Below, piece after piece: positions 27,698-36,426 of a stretch of 40,698 nt of DNA. Below the pieces are notes generated by a model. That model did no database searches. It had not been told where the DNA came from and was given only the letters and a program-made list of their open reading frames with translations. Numbering within the stretch: position 1 is the stretch's first letter; each line of letters starts with the position of its first letter. The DNA is from Sinorhizobium terangae (GTDB taxonomy: Bacteria; Pseudomonadota; Alphaproteobacteria; Rhizobiales; Rhizobiaceae), in NCBI RefSeq assembly GCF_009601505.1, contig NZ_WITC01000004.1, forward strand, positions 1 to 40,698, given 5' to 3'. The position numbers and the translations under genes are program-made.

Positions 27698-27713
27698 TTA
27701 ACCCTTTCTTAAG
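27698..27713 (+). promoter_or_regulatory. CtrA-like box 2 upstream of DUF1465 gene
   Basis: TTAACCCTTTCTTAAG at 27698-27713 has TTAA-N7-TTAA spacing and the TTAACC start found in rhizobial CtrA targets. It lies about 120 bases before the DUF1465 ATG. Confidence 0.4.
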
Positions 27714-27833
27714 AATACCCTTGCGCGGAATGCGGTAAGGGATCATTCTTCAACCATAGAGGGGGCCAGGGGAGCTTTTCCCGGAGTCGCCCGTTACCCG
27801 ACCGTGATGCGTTTGAACCAGGGAAAACAGGCC

Positions 27834-28352
27834 ATGTCCGAGAGAGGATTGAATACCGTCAGTTTCGCGGGACACGCTGCGTCCTCGGCGCAGTTCAAGG
27901 CGCTCTATGCAGAAGGCATGGGCCTGGTCGAGGAAACCGCGAGCTATCTCGATGGACCTGGCCGTCTTGCCTCCAAGGCGCTGCCCCGCATGGCCTCGGT
28001 GCTCTACGCCGCAGAGTCTATGCGGCTTACCACGCGGCTGATGCAGATGGCCTCCTGGCTTCTGCTTCAGCGTGCCGTCAACAACGGCGAAATGAGCCGC
28101 GATCAGGTTCTCTCGGAAAAGAGCAAGGTGCGCCTCGACAGCTTCAACGTCGATCGCAACGCGCCGGGCTGGAACGATCTCCCCGAGATGTTCCGCGATC
28201 TGATCGAACGATCGCTCCGCCTGCAGAACCGTGTCGCGTTACTCGACCGCGAGATTTACCGGCCGCAGGAGGCGACGACCTTCGTTCCGGACAACCAGAA
28301 CGGCGTCAAGGCGCAGATCAAGCTGCTGCAAACCGCCTTCGGCACCAACTGA
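27834..28352 (+). CDS. DUF1465-family protein
   Basis: 172 residues from ATG 27834, with GGGA and AGG shortly upstream; the in-frame 27804 start is less likely. All-helical, with FKALYAEGMGLVEETASYLDG, AAESMRLTTRLMQMASWLLLQRAV and LIERSLRLQNRVALLDRE matching the DUF1465 proteins of alphaproteobacteria. Function is not established. A CtrA-like box lies upstream, which hints at cell-cycle control. It converges with rpmE, each with its own terminator. Confidence 0.85.
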   Translation: MSERGLNTVSFAGHAASSAQFKALYAEGMGLVEETASYLDGPGRLASKALPRMASVLYAAESMRLTTRLMQMASWLLLQRAVNNGEMSRDQVLSEKSKVRLDSFNVDRNAPGWNDLPEMFRDLIERSLRLQNRVALLDREIYRPQEATTFVPDNQNGVKAQIKLLQTAFGTN

Positions 28353-28384
28353 TAGCGACGCGCTGATCGTCCCTGACAATCTTG

Positions 28385-28410
28385 AACCCGGCCGCGCGCC
28401 GGGTTTTCGT
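28385..28410 (+). terminator. Terminator of the DUF1465 gene
   Basis: AACCCGGC (28385-28392), CGCGC, GCCGGGTT (28398-28405), then TTCGTTTT. It is 33 bases after the stop. Confidence 0.85.
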
Positions 28411-28433
28411 TTTGGGGCCATTGCTGCGCGCAA

Positions 28434-28460
28434 ACAAAAAAGCCCGGCAGAGCCGGGCTT
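28434..28460 (-). terminator. Terminator of rpmE
   Basis: On the minus strand AAGCCCGGC, TCT, GCCGGGCTT is followed by a T run (TTTTTTG). It is 26 bases after the rpmE stop. Confidence 0.9.
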
Positions 28461-28485
28461 CGAACACGCCGTAAAGGGCGAGCGA

Positions 28486-28707
28486 TCAGAGGCCGAGGCC
28501 TTCGAAGCGCTTCTTGAACTTGGAAACCCGGCCGCCGCGGTCGACGAGCTGCTGGTTGCCGCCGGTCCAGGCCGGATGCGACTTCGGATCGATTTCCAGG
28601 TTCATGGTGGCACCTTCCGCACCCCAGGTCGAGCGGGTTTCATATTCGGTGCCGTCGGTCATGACCACCTTGATCATGTGGTAGTCGGGATGGATGTCTG
28701 CCTTCAT
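28486..28707 (-). CDS. rpmE: 50S ribosomal protein L31, zinc-independent form
   Basis: 73 residues from ATG 28707, with AGGAAG upstream; longer frames toward 28905 are not L31. [21 protein letters not shown] and [25 protein letters not shown] are diagnostic of L31. There is no cysteine, so this is the non-zinc (C-minus) form. The start region shares a 260-base gap with the divergent ABC transporter gene. Confidence 0.97.
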   Translation of the reverse strand: MKADIHPDYHMIKVVMTDGTEYETRSTWGAEGATMNLEIDPKSHPAWTGGNQQLVDRGGRVSKFKKRFEGLGL

Positions 28708-28892
28708 AACAATCTTCCTAGAGTTCCAGGGTCCAATTGTCGCAAGGCATTGCGACTTTGGGACCGAACACGTAAATGGAGCCGCAGACCGCTCTTGGGC
28801 CGCGGCTCCCCAATTCGATGCCGTGCCTATACATGAAGGTCTGCGGGATAACAAGTGCCGCGCGGAAGACTTATAAAGAAGGCCTTCCACGC

Positions 28893-28952
28893 TAGTGCAT
28901 TTCAAGGTGCTACAGCGACCTTAGCGCGTCCGATCGGACGCACGGCCTGTAG
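28893..28952. repeat. Palindromic repeat, family A copy 4
   Basis: GTGCATTTCAAGGTGCTACAGCGACCTTAGCGCGTCCGATCGGACGCACGG...CTGTAG; the stem GCGTCC/GGACGC surrounds GATC. It ends 16 bases before the ABC transporter GTG start, so it lies in that gene's leader. Confidence 0.8.
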
Positions 28953-28967
28953 GCGATCGGGGGTCAT

Positions 28968-30770
28968 GTGTCCAGACGAGAAAACCAACCGCCAGCTCGC
29001 AGATCCATTCGCCCGCTGGCCACAGTGCTGCCCTACCTCGCGCGATACCGCCGGCTGGTGATCGGAGCGGCGATCTCGCTGACACTCGCCGCAATCACCA
29101 CCCTGACCTTGCCGATGGCCGTTCGGCGAATGATCGACAACGGCTTCTCCAATTCCGATTCCGGCTTCATCAACACCTATTTCTCCATGCTGATGGTGCT
29201 GGCCGTCGTGCTCGCCCTTGCCAGCGCATCGCGCTACTATTTCGTCATCTCGCTCGGCGAGCGCATTGTCGCCGATCTCCGCCGCGAGGTCTTTGCGAAG
29301 GTCACGCAGCTTTCCGCCTCCTTCTTCGACGTCAACCAGTCCGGAGAGATCGTTTCGCGCCTGACGGCCGACACGACGCAGATCAAGTCAGCCGTCGGCG
29401 CCACCGCCTCGGTGGCGCTGCGCAATCTGATCCTCTGTCTCGGCGCCATTGGCATGATGATCTATACCAGCCCGAAGCTTTCGAGCCTCGTGCTTGCGGC
29501 GATCCCCATCATCGTCTTTCCCCTCGTCGGTTTCGGCCGATCCGTCCGCCGGCGTTCGCGCCAGGCGCAGGACACCCTTGCCACGGCCTCGGCCTATGCC
29601 GGCGAGGCAATCGCCGCAGCCCGCACGGTCCAGGCCTTCAATGGTGAGGAAAGTGCCAACCGGCATTTTGGCAGCGCGGTGGAAGACGCCTATGGTGCCG
29701 CCCGCGCCGCGATCCGGGCGCGGTCGATCCTTACCGGTTTCGCCATCACCATGGTCTTCGGCAGCGTCGTCGCGGTGCTCTGGTTCGGCGCGCGCGACGT
29801 GCTTTCTGGAACGCTCTCTGCGGGCACGCTCAGCCAGTTCCTGCTTTATTCGGTTTTCGCCGCCGGCAGCCTCGGTGCGCTCTCGGAAGTCTGGGGCGAA
29901 CTCTCGCAGGCGGCAGGTGCCGCCGAGCGCCTCAACGAACTGCTGACCGAAGTGCCGCAGATCCAGGCGCCCGAGCACCCGGTCGCCATGCCGGTGCCGG
30001 CCCAGGGCGCCATCGCGTTTACCGATGTCCACTTCGCCTATCCCGCCAGACCTGACTACAAGAGCCTCAACGGCCTGAATTTTGCGGTCAAGCCCGGAGA
30101 AACCGTGGCGATCGTCGGCCCCTCGGGCGCGGGCAAGAGCACGGTCTTCTCGATGCTTCTGCGCTACTACGATCCGGTCAAAGGTGCCGTCACCGTCGAC
30201 GGTATCGACGCCCGCAGTGCCGACCCGAAGGATTTGCGCGACCGCATCGCCATCGTGCCGCAGGACGTGACGGTCTTCGCCACGTCCGTGCACGACAACA
30301 TCGCCTTCGGTGCAGCGGATGCGAGCCGGGAAGCCGTGCGCGCAGCCGCCGTCGCCGCACAAGCCGACGAATTCATCGCAAGGCTGGACCAGGGCTATGA
30401 CACTCAGGTCGGCGAGCGCGGAGTGACACTTTCCGGCGGCCAGCGCCAACGCATCGCGATCGCGCGGGCAATCCTCAGGAACGCACCGATCCTTCTCCTC
30501 GACGAGGCAACCTCAGCACTCGACGCCGAGAGTGAGACATTGGTGCAGACGGCGCTCGACGGGTTGATGCGGCAGCGCACGACCATTGTCATCGCCCACA
30601 GGCTGGCGACCGTGCTCAAGGCCGACCGTATCCTGGTCATGGATCATGGCCGCGTCGTCGAGGAAGGCACCCATGCTTCGCTGATCCGCCAAGGCGGCCT
30701 TTACGCGAAACTCGCCCGACTGCAGTTCGACCACGGCGCGGAAGCGCTATTCGTCGCAGCGCGATCTTAG
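28968..30770 (+). CDS. ABC exporter, fused membrane and ATPase domains (MsbA-like)
   Basis: 600 residues from GTG 28968 with GGGGG upstream. Residues 25-310 form a six-helix exporter domain (VIGAAISLTLAAITTLTLP, LILCLGAIGMMIYTSP). The ATPase part has Walker A GPSGAGKST (384-392), signature LSGGQ (488-492), Walker B ILLLDEA (508-514) and the H-loop IAHR with H544. Half-transporter, expected to work as a homodimer. The substrate (lipid or drug) cannot be decided. A tandem palindromic repeat follows the stop directly. Confidence 0.94.
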   Translation: MSRRENQPPARRSIRPLATVLPYLARYRRLVIGAAISLTLAAITTLTLPMAVRRMIDNGFSNSDSGFINTYFSMLMVLAVVLALASASRYYFVISLGERIVADLRREVFAKVTQLSASFFDVNQSGEIVSRLTADTTQIKSAVGATASVALRNLILCLGAIGMMIYTSPKLSSLVLAAIPIIVFPLVGFGRSVRRRSRQAQDTLATASAYAGEAIAAARTVQAFNGEESANRHFGSAVEDAYGAARAAIRARSILTGFAITMVFGSVVAVLWFGARDVLSGTLSAGTLSQFLLYSVFAAGSLGALSEVWGELSQAAGAAERLNELLTEVPQIQAPEHPVAMPVPAQGAIAFTDVHFAYPARPDYKSLNGLNFAVKPGETVAIVGPSGAGKSTVFSMLLRYYDPVKGAVTVDGIDARSADPKDLRDRIAIVPQDVTVFATSVHDNIAFGAADASREAVRAAAVAAQADEFIARLDQGYDTQVGERGVTLSGGQRQRIAIARAILRNAPILLLDEATSALDAESETLVQTALDGLMRQRTTIVIAHRLATVLKADRILVMDHGRVVEEGTHASLIRQGGLYAKLARLQFDHGAEALFVAARS

Positions 30771-30818
30771 TGCATGTCGCCCAAAAAGTGCGTAGCGGTT
30801 TTGGGACAACGACATGCA
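30771..30818. repeat. Palindromic repeat, family C copy 1
   Basis: TGCATGTCG (30771-30779) pairs with CGACATGCA (30810-30818); inside, CCCAAAA pairs with TTTTGGG. It starts at the base after the ABC transporter stop. Confidence 0.85.
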
Positions 30819-30831
30819 TAAAAACAAGGAC

Positions 30832-30867
30832 CTAAAGCGCGTCGCATGACAAGGCGACGCGCTTTAG
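30832..30867. repeat. Perfect 14-base palindrome between two family C repeats
   Basis: CTAAAGCGCGTCGC (30832-30845), ATGACAAG, GCGACGCGCTTTAG (30854-30867). The stem is perfect and adjoins copy 2 of family C. Confidence 0.8.
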
Positions 30868-30914
30868 TGCATGTCGCCCAAAAGTGCGTAGCGGTTTTGC
30901 GGCAACGACATGCA
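30868..30914. repeat. Palindromic repeat, family C copy 2
   Basis: TGCATGTCG (30868-30876) to CGACATGCA (30906-30914), 47 bases, almost identical to copy 1 with CCCAAAA and TTTTGCG inside. Between 30915 and the ATG at 31094 no further gene was seen. Confidence 0.85.
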
Positions 30915-31093
30915 TAAGAGGGGAGCAAGCGCGCAGCAATCCATTCCCATTGGATGCGCCGCGCTTAGACTTTCGTCGTCCAACCGCGGCTGATCCACTC
31001 TGCGCCATTGCACAGCGGGAGCCGGACCCTATTCTTAAAGGGCCGGCCCTTCGCAGCCGGCATCGCCACGACGAGTTTGGGAGGATTTTCCGC

Positions 31094-32086
31094 ATGGCAT
31101 TTACGAGACTGACCCGCCGCGGCGCTATCGCGCTCGGCCTGACGGCGCTTTCCGCGCTGAGCCTTGGCACGACGGCGCAAGCGCAGGAGTTTCCGGACCG
31201 GCCGATAACCCTGGTTGTCCCCTTTGCTGCCGGTGGCTCGACCGACGTAGTCGCGAGAATCATCGCCCAGAAGATGTCAGAGGATCTCGGCCAGCAGGTG
31301 GTCGTCCAGAACGTGGCGGGTGCCGGCGGCAATCTCGGGGCGGCCAATGTCGCGCGTGCCGACCCCGACGGCTACACGATCCTCATGGCCACGGTCGCGA
31401 CGCACGCGCTCAACCCGCTGATCCTGAAGACAAAGCCCTATGATCCCGAGAAGGATTTTGCACCCATCTCGCTGCTCGTGATCGTTCCGAACGTACTGGT
31501 CGTCAATCCGGAACTGCCGGCCAAGAATGTCCAGGAACTGCTCGCCCTGCTCAAGGCGGCGCCGGACCAATACAGCTACGCCTCGTCGGGCAACGGAACG
31601 CCGCTCCACCTCTCGGGCGAGCTCTTCAAGAAGATGGCCGGCGTTGAGATGCAGCACATCCCCTACAAGGGCTCCGGGCCGGCGCTGAACGACGTCATCG
31701 GCAATCAGGTCCCGATCATGTTCGACAACCTTCCTTCGTCATCCGGACACATCAAGGCCGGGACCCTGCGGGCGCTCGCGGTGACGACTGCCGAACGCGC
31801 GCCGTCGTTCCCCGATATTCCTACCATCGCCGAATCCGGTATTCCGGGCTATGAGACCTATACCTGGAATGCGCTCTTTGCGCCGGCCAACACGCCGCAA
31901 CCGGTGATCGCGCGATTGAACGAGTCGGCGAAAAAGGCGCTTGCCGATCCGGCTGTCCAGAAGCGCATGGAGGAGTTCAGCGCCAAGATCGTCGGCTCGA
32001 CGCCTGAGGAATTGGCGGCGCATGTCAAGGCGGAGCTTGAGAAGTGGACGCCTGTGGTACGTGACGCGAACATCCAGATGGATTGA
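31094..32086 (+). CDS. Tripartite tricarboxylate-type substrate-binding protein (Bug/TctC)
   Basis: 330 residues from ATG 31094, which has GGGAGGA upstream; the 5' extension toward 30884 crosses the repeats and is a shadow. Signal: TRLTRRGAIALGLTALSALSLG, ending TAQAQ, of twin-arginine appearance. The Bug fold is shown by FPDRPITLVVPFAAGGSTDVVAR, VQNVAGAGGNLGAANVARADPDGYT, and MQHIPYKGSGPALNDVIG. Such proteins bind small carboxylates for TctAB transporters. No TctA or TctB gene is nearby, which is common for this family. Confidence 0.92.
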   Translation: MAFTRLTRRGAIALGLTALSALSLGTTAQAQEFPDRPITLVVPFAAGGSTDVVARIIAQKMSEDLGQQVVVQNVAGAGGNLGAANVARADPDGYTILMATVATHALNPLILKTKPYDPEKDFAPISLLVIVPNVLVVNPELPAKNVQELLALLKAAPDQYSYASSGNGTPLHLSGELFKKMAGVEMQHIPYKGSGPALNDVIGNQVPIMFDNLPSSSGHIKAGTLRALAVTTAERAPSFPDIPTIAESGIPGYETYTWNALFAPANTPQPVIARLNESAKKALADPAVQKRMEEFSAKIVGSTPEELAAHVKAELEKWTPVVRDANIQMD

Positions 32087-32111
32087 CGCTTTGAGGCAAG
32101 CGTTCGCGCTA

Positions 32112-32310
32112 TCGCCCCTCATCCCGCTGCCGCAACCTTCCCCCGTTTCGACGGGGAGAAGGGACAAGCGGCGAGCGCATTACAGTGCCGCGCGTCGAAT
32201 CGGACGCGCTAAGGTCGCTGTAACAATTTGAATGGCTGCATGAAATCATGCAGTCCCCTCGCCCCACTTGCGGGGAGAGGGTTAGTCCTCGGGCTAAACC
32301 CAAGGACAGG
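32112..32310. repeat. Composite intergenic repeat cluster (families E, A, E)
   Basis: Four hairpins in the 237-base gap: CTTCCCCCGT/ACGGGGAGAAG (about 32139-32162), the inverted family A stem GCGCGTC..GGACGCGC with 'ctgcatgaaatcatgcag' (32185-32253), CCCCTCGCCCC/GGGGAGAGGG (32254-32281), and GTCCTCGGG/CCCAAGGAC (32285-32308). Lies between two convergent stops and may serve as a terminator for both. Confidence 0.7.
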
Positions 32311-32323
32311 GGCAATCACGGGC

Positions 32324-33973
32324 TCAAACTTCCTTAGCCGCATTCCGCCCCGCGGCGAGGCCAGAAAAGATACAACCGCCGAGAAAGGTCCCCTCAAGCG
32401 CGTTGTAGCCATGCATGCCGCCACCGCCGAAGCCCGCCACTTCGCCTGCGGCGAAGAGCCCCGGCACCGGCTCGCCGGAAAGCTCCAGCACTTGGCCGGA
32501 GAGGTTGGTCTGAAGTCCTCCAAGTGTCTTGCGCGTCAGGATGTGCAGCCGAACGGCGATCAGCGGTCCGGCCTTCGGATCAAGAAGACGGTGGGGCCTT
32601 GCGGTTCGCAGCAACCGGTCGCCGCGATAGGCCCGCGCTCCGCGGATAGCGGTCACCTGGGCGTCCTTGGAGAAAGGGTTGGCGATCTCACGGTCGCGCG
32701 CCTCTATCTGCGCCCTGAGATGTGGAGCCGAAAGCCGGTTCTCGCCGGAAAGCCGGTTCATCCCCTCGACGAGATCCTCCAGCCGGTCGCGGACGACGAA
32801 GTCCTCGCCCTTGTCCATGAAGGCCTGTACCGGGCCGGGCGGATTTTTGCCAAGCCGCTTCAGGAGAAGTGCGACGCTCTTGCCGGTGAGATCGGGATTC
32901 TGCTCCGATCCGGAAAGGGCGAATTCCTTCTTGATGATCGCTCTCGTCAGGATGAACCAGCTGTAGTCGTGTCCGCTGCGCCGGATCGCCTCCAGAGTGC
33001 CGAGCGTGTCGAAACCCGGCATCGCCGGTGCTGCAAAGCGGTTGCCGTCGGCATCGCACCAGAACGAGGACGGCCCCGGGAGAATGCGAATGCCGTGATC
33101 CGGCCAGATCGGGGCGAAATTCCTGAGGCCCTCGGTGTAGTGCCACATGCGGTCGGCGTTGATGACGGAGCCGCGCGCTCGGGCTGCAATTTCGAGCATA
33201 CGGCCGTCGACGTGATGCGGTACGCCACTTACCATGGTCGCCGGAGGTTGCCCGAGGCGCTTGCGCGGCCAGTTTCGGCGTACAAGCTCATGATTGCCGC
33301 CGATGCCTCCGGAACTCACGATGACCGCTCCTGCCGAGATCTCGAAGTCGCCGACGACGTCTCGGGCGCTGCGCTCGCCCCGCGCCACCGGATCCGCCTT
33401 GAGGATCGTCCCGCGGGCGCCCGTCACCACACCATCGGTCGTCACCAACTCGTCCACCCGATGGCGGAAGCGGAACCGCAGCAGGCCGCGGCTTTCCGCT
33501 TGCCGGGCCAGTCGGACAAAGGGTTCGAGAACGGCGGGGCCGGTGCCCCAAGTCACGTGAAAGCGCGGGACCGAATTGCCATGGCCGTGGGCAAGCCCGC
33601 CCCCGCGTTCGGCCCAGCCGACCACCGGAAACCAGCGAAGCCCAAGCGAATGGAGCCAGGAGCGCTTCTCGCCGGCGGCGAAGTCGAGATAGGCGTCAGC
33701 CCAGAGCCGCGGCCAGTGATCTTCCGGCCGGTCGAATTGCGACGAGCCCATCCAGTCCTGGCGCGCGAGTTCGCGGCAATCGCGAATCCCCATGCGCCGC
33801 TGCTCGGGACTGTCGATGAAGAACAGTCCTCCGAGCGACCAGAAAGCCTGGCCACCGAGATTCTGCTCCCCCTCCTGGTCGAGAACGATCACCTTGCGGC
33901 CACCGGCCGCAGCTTCGGACGCCGCCACGAGTCCAGCAAGGCCCGCGCCGATGACCAGGACATCACAATCCAT
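32324..33973 (-). CDS. FAD-binding dehydrogenase (KstD/fumarate-reductase-like)
   Basis: 549 residues. Dinucleotide-binding motif VLVIGAGLAGLVAASEAA at 5-22, then VIVLDQEGEQNLGGQAFWSLGGL; the C-terminal FAD clamp is PVPGLFAAGEVAGFGGGGMHGYNALEGTFLGG. This pattern marks the large predicted FAD-binding dehydrogenases related to ketosteroid dehydrogenases and flavocytochrome c. No heme motif and no signal peptide. The substrate is unknown. It stands alone on the minus strand, 77 bases downstream of the OmpA-like gene. Confidence 0.9.
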   Translation of the reverse strand: MDCDVLVIGAGLAGLVAASEAAAGGRKVIVLDQEGEQNLGGQAFWSLGGLFFIDSPEQRRMGIRDCRELARQDWMGSSQFDRPEDHWPRLWADAYLDFAAGEKRSWLHSLGLRWFPVVGWAERGGGLAHGHGNSVPRFHVTWGTGPAVLEPFVRLARQAESRGLLRFRFRHRVDELVTTDGVVTGARGTILKADPVARGERSARDVVGDFEISAGAVIVSSGGIGGNHELVRRNWPRKRLGQPPATMVSGVPHHVDGRMLEIAARARGSVINADRMWHYTEGLRNFAPIWPDHGIRILPGPSSFWCDADGNRFAAPAMPGFDTLGTLEAIRRSGHDYSWFILTRAIIKKEFALSGSEQNPDLTGKSVALLLKRLGKNPPGPVQAFMDKGEDFVVRDRLEDLVEGMNRLSGENRLSAPHLRAQIEARDREIANPFSKDAQVTAIRGARAYRGDRLLRTARPHRLLDPKAGPLIAVRLHILTRKTLGGLQTNLSGQVLELSGEPVPGLFAAGEVAGFGGGGMHGYNALEGTFLGGCIFSGLAAGRNAAKEV

Positions 33974-34050
33974 GAAAGGCGCCCTCCCCGCATCCCTCGA
34001 CGTAACTGTTACGCAGACGTCAAGGTCAATTCAAGGGCTCGGGCCCGCCG

Positions 34051-35082
34051 CTATTTCTCGGTCAGCTTCAGCTCGATGCGCCGGTTTTGTGCCCGAGCTT
34101 CAGGATTGTCACCCTCGGCAATGGGCTGAAATTCGCCGAACCCCGCAGCCACCAGCCGGTCCGCAGGCACGCCCCTGGACATCAGAAACTTCACCACCGA
34201 TGTCGCGCGGGCGGACGACAGTTCCCAGTTGTCGGCAAAACGGCCGGATCCCGACAGTTGCACATTGTCGGTATGGCCATCGACGCGCAGGACCCAGTTG
34301 ATCTCGGCGGGGATTTCTTTCGCGAGATCAAGAAGCGCCGTGGCGAGTTTCGCCATCTCCGCCTGGCCCTCCGGATTGAGGTCGCTGCTGCCCGATGGGA
34401 AGAGCACTTCCGACTGGAAGACGAAGCGGTCGCCGACGATGCGGATGTTTTCGCGGTCGGAAAGGATTTCCCGCAGGCGACCGAAAAAGTCGGACCGGTA
34501 GCGGTTAAGCTCCTGCACCCGCTGAGCAAGCGCGACATTCAGGCGGCGGCCGAGATCCGCGATCTTGGCCTGGGATGCCTGATCCTTTGCCTCCGACGCT
34601 TGAAGGGCGCCTTCAATGGCGGCGATCTGGCTGCGCAGCGCGGCAATCTGCTGATTGAGAAGCTCGATCTGGCTCATTGCGCGGGCGCTGACCTCCTTCT
34701 CGGATGCAAGCTCCGATCCGAGTCGGCCGATCTTCTGGTTCGCCGCTTCAGCGCTGCCGGCGCCCTGATTGAGCAACGCCTGCAGCCGCGAGCGCTCCCC
34801 CTCGGACTGGGCAAGCGAGGCCTGGAGGTTGGCAAGTGAATCCTCGAGATCCTGTTTGCCACTCTTTTCCAATGCCAAAAGCTGCGTCAGTTCGTTGATC
34901 TGGCTGTTCAGGCGGTTCAGCACCTCGTCCTTGCCGCTGATTTCCCGTCCGAGCAGGAACTGCGCCATCACGAAGACGCTCAAGAGAAACATGATCGCCA
35001 TCAGCAACGTCGACAGCGCGTCGACGAAGCCCGGCCAATAATCAATCGTTCGGTGACTGCGACCTTTGCGGGCGAGGGCCAT
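34051..35082 (-). CDS. OmpA/MotB-like stator protein with coiled coil
   Basis: 343 residues. One membrane helix lies at about 17-42 (WPGFVDALSTLLMAIMFLLS); D21 aligns with the proton-binding aspartate of MotB. A coiled coil spans about 50-195. The OmpA-like peptidoglycan-binding domain occupies 210-343, with VDGHTDNVQL (D268, D272) and NRRIELKL. Its start is 4 bases after the MotA-like gene's stop, so the pair is one unit. The expected role is an ion-driven stator anchored to the wall; what it moves or energises is not known. Confidence 0.9.
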   Translation of the reverse strand: MALARKGRSHRTIDYWPGFVDALSTLLMAIMFLLSVFVMAQFLLGREISGKDEVLNRLNSQINELTQLLALEKSGKQDLEDSLANLQASLAQSEGERSRLQALLNQGAGSAEAANQKIGRLGSELASEKEVSARAMSQIELLNQQIAALRSQIAAIEGALQASEAKDQASQAKIADLGRRLNVALAQRVQELNRYRSDFFGRLREILSDRENIRIVGDRFVFQSEVLFPSGSSDLNPEGQAEMAKLATALLDLAKEIPAEINWVLRVDGHTDNVQLSGSGRFADNWELSSARATSVVKFLMSRGVPADRLVAAGFGEFQPIAEGDNPEARAQNRRIELKLTEK

Positions 35083-35086
35083 GGGC

Positions 35087-36187
35087 TCAGTCGCCTCCGC
35101 TCTCGTCTACGCGGCGGAACTGCGCAATCGATTTGTCGCCATGCACCGCGATCCTCTCGGCTTGGCCGATCCGCGACGTCAGCTTGTCGAGCGTCTTGCG
35201 CATCGCCTTCGCTTCCTCCTGCTGCGCTTCGATCCAGTCTCTGAGCATCTGCTGCTCGCCGCGCATATTCTTGACGAGCCCCTGGATGCCCTCGGCCAAT
35301 GAGGCCATTGCGGCCGTCGTGCGCTGATTTGCACCACCCTCCTGATTGAGCCGCGTGAGCTGATCGGTCAGCCGGCGCAGCTCTTCGATGGGCGGCTCCG
35401 CGGCAATGCTGATCGGCGAGGAGATTCCCGAACCGACGTCGGTCACCGAGGAAAGCCAGTTTTCGAGTTCCGTGTAAAAGCGGTTCTGGGCGCGGCCGGC
35501 CTGCAGATCGAGAAACCCCACGATCAGCGATCCGGAAAGCCCGAAGAGCGAAGCGGAAAAGGCCGTTCCCATGCCCGTGAGCGGCGCGGACAGGCCGTTC
35601 TTCAGGGAGCTCAGCAAATCTTCCGTGCTGCCGGTACCGGCGTCCAGGGACTGGATCACCGTGTTGATCGAACCGATCGTGCCGAGCAGGCCCCAAAAGG
35701 TCCCGAGCAGGCCGAGGAAGACCAGAAGGCCGGCGAGATAGCGGGTTATGTCGCGCGACTCATCGAGACGCGTGGCAATGGAATCGAGAATCGAGCGCAA
35801 CGCGATTGTGGAAATCGCGGTCGTCTGGCGACCGCCGATCAGTGACCGCATCGGCGCGAGCAGGACCGGGTCGCGTCCGACCTTGTCGGCGCTTCCGGCG
35901 GCACGAAAGGAGTTGAACCAGCGGACCTCCGGCCTCAGGCCCAGGACGTGATTGAAGGCGAGCAGGATGCCGATGAGCAGGACGCCGAGAATGAGCCCAT
36001 TGAGGCCTGGATTGCCGGCGAAGGCTTCACGGGCCTGCCTGAAGAGAATGGCGGCGACGAAACCAACGATGATCAGGAAAAGGACCATCGTCCAGAAATA
36101 GGGCATGGGGCTCGAAAGCTTGTGCGGATTATAGTTCTCTTCCACGCTCTCCCGACCGTTCCATCCGGACAGATTGAGTTTCGTCAT
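35087..36187 (-). CDS. MotA/TolQ/ExbB-like proton channel protein
   Basis: 366 residues. Hydrophobic helices at about 30-50 (FWTMVLFLIIVGFVAAILF), 62-82, 147-172 (YLAGLLVFLGLLGTFWGLLG) and about 205-230 (GMGTAFSASLFGLSGSLIVG) form the ExbB/TolQ/MotA core. The C-terminal 130 residues are a long helical cytoplasmic tail (MRGEQQMLRDWIEAQQEEA). With the adjacent OmpA-like partner this looks like an unassigned stator complex. No flagellar or TonB/Tol genes are nearby, and no Zorya effector genes. Confidence 0.88.
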   Translation of the reverse strand: MTKLNLSGWNGRESVEENYNPHKLSSPMPYFWTMVLFLIIVGFVAAILFRQAREAFAGNPGLNGLILGVLLIGILLAFNHVLGLRPEVRWFNSFRAAGSADKVGRDPVLLAPMRSLIGGRQTTAISTIALRSILDSIATRLDESRDITRYLAGLLVFLGLLGTFWGLLGTIGSINTVIQSLDAGTGSTEDLLSSLKNGLSAPLTGMGTAFSASLFGLSGSLIVGFLDLQAGRAQNRFYTELENWLSSVTDVGSGISSPISIAAEPPIEELRRLTDQLTRLNQEGGANQRTTAAMASLAEGIQGLVKNMRGEQQMLRDWIEAQQEEAKAMRKTLDKLTSRIGQAERIAVHGDKSIAQFRRVDESGGD

Positions 36188-36214
36188 AGGTTAGCCAGAC
36201 TCCCGGGTTCACTC

Positions 36215-36300
36215 CAGCGCCGCGCGCCCTCAGACACGCAAGGGTGCCGCAACACTTTGAATTACCGAAGCATTTCTCGAAAGCGATTCGAGAATTTGCA
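36215..36300. repeat. Palindromic repeat, family A copy 6 (degenerate, inverted)
   Basis: CAGCGCCGCGCGCCCTC...CGCAAGGGTGCCGCAACACTTTGAATTACCGAAG matches the inverted family A stem with losses, followed by a hairpin TTCTCGAA (36274-36281)/TTCGAGAA (36287-36294). The rest of the gap to 36426 contains nothing recognised. Confidence 0.6.
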
Positions 36301-36426
36301 TCGTCGGCAGCAGCACGGCACCGCTGGCCCGGAGACTAGTGGAACTTTGCGCCAAATTGAAGGGAAAACGAATGCCCCCGACGCATAACGCACCTGAGAC
36401 TGCAAGGCTCGGGAGAGGGCCGTTGG

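Noticed and set aside
32228..34129. 633-residue plus-strand open frame opposite the FAD dehydrogenase
   Set aside because: Antisense shadow that also reads through a repeat; the minus-strand product has clear FAD motifs.
34051..36187. Zorya-type defence system (ZorA/ZorB-like pair)
   Set aside because: The channel and OmpA-type proteins resemble ZorA and ZorB, but no ZorC, ZorD or ZorE gene is adjacent; flanking genes are an FAD dehydrogenase and an inositol monophosphatase.
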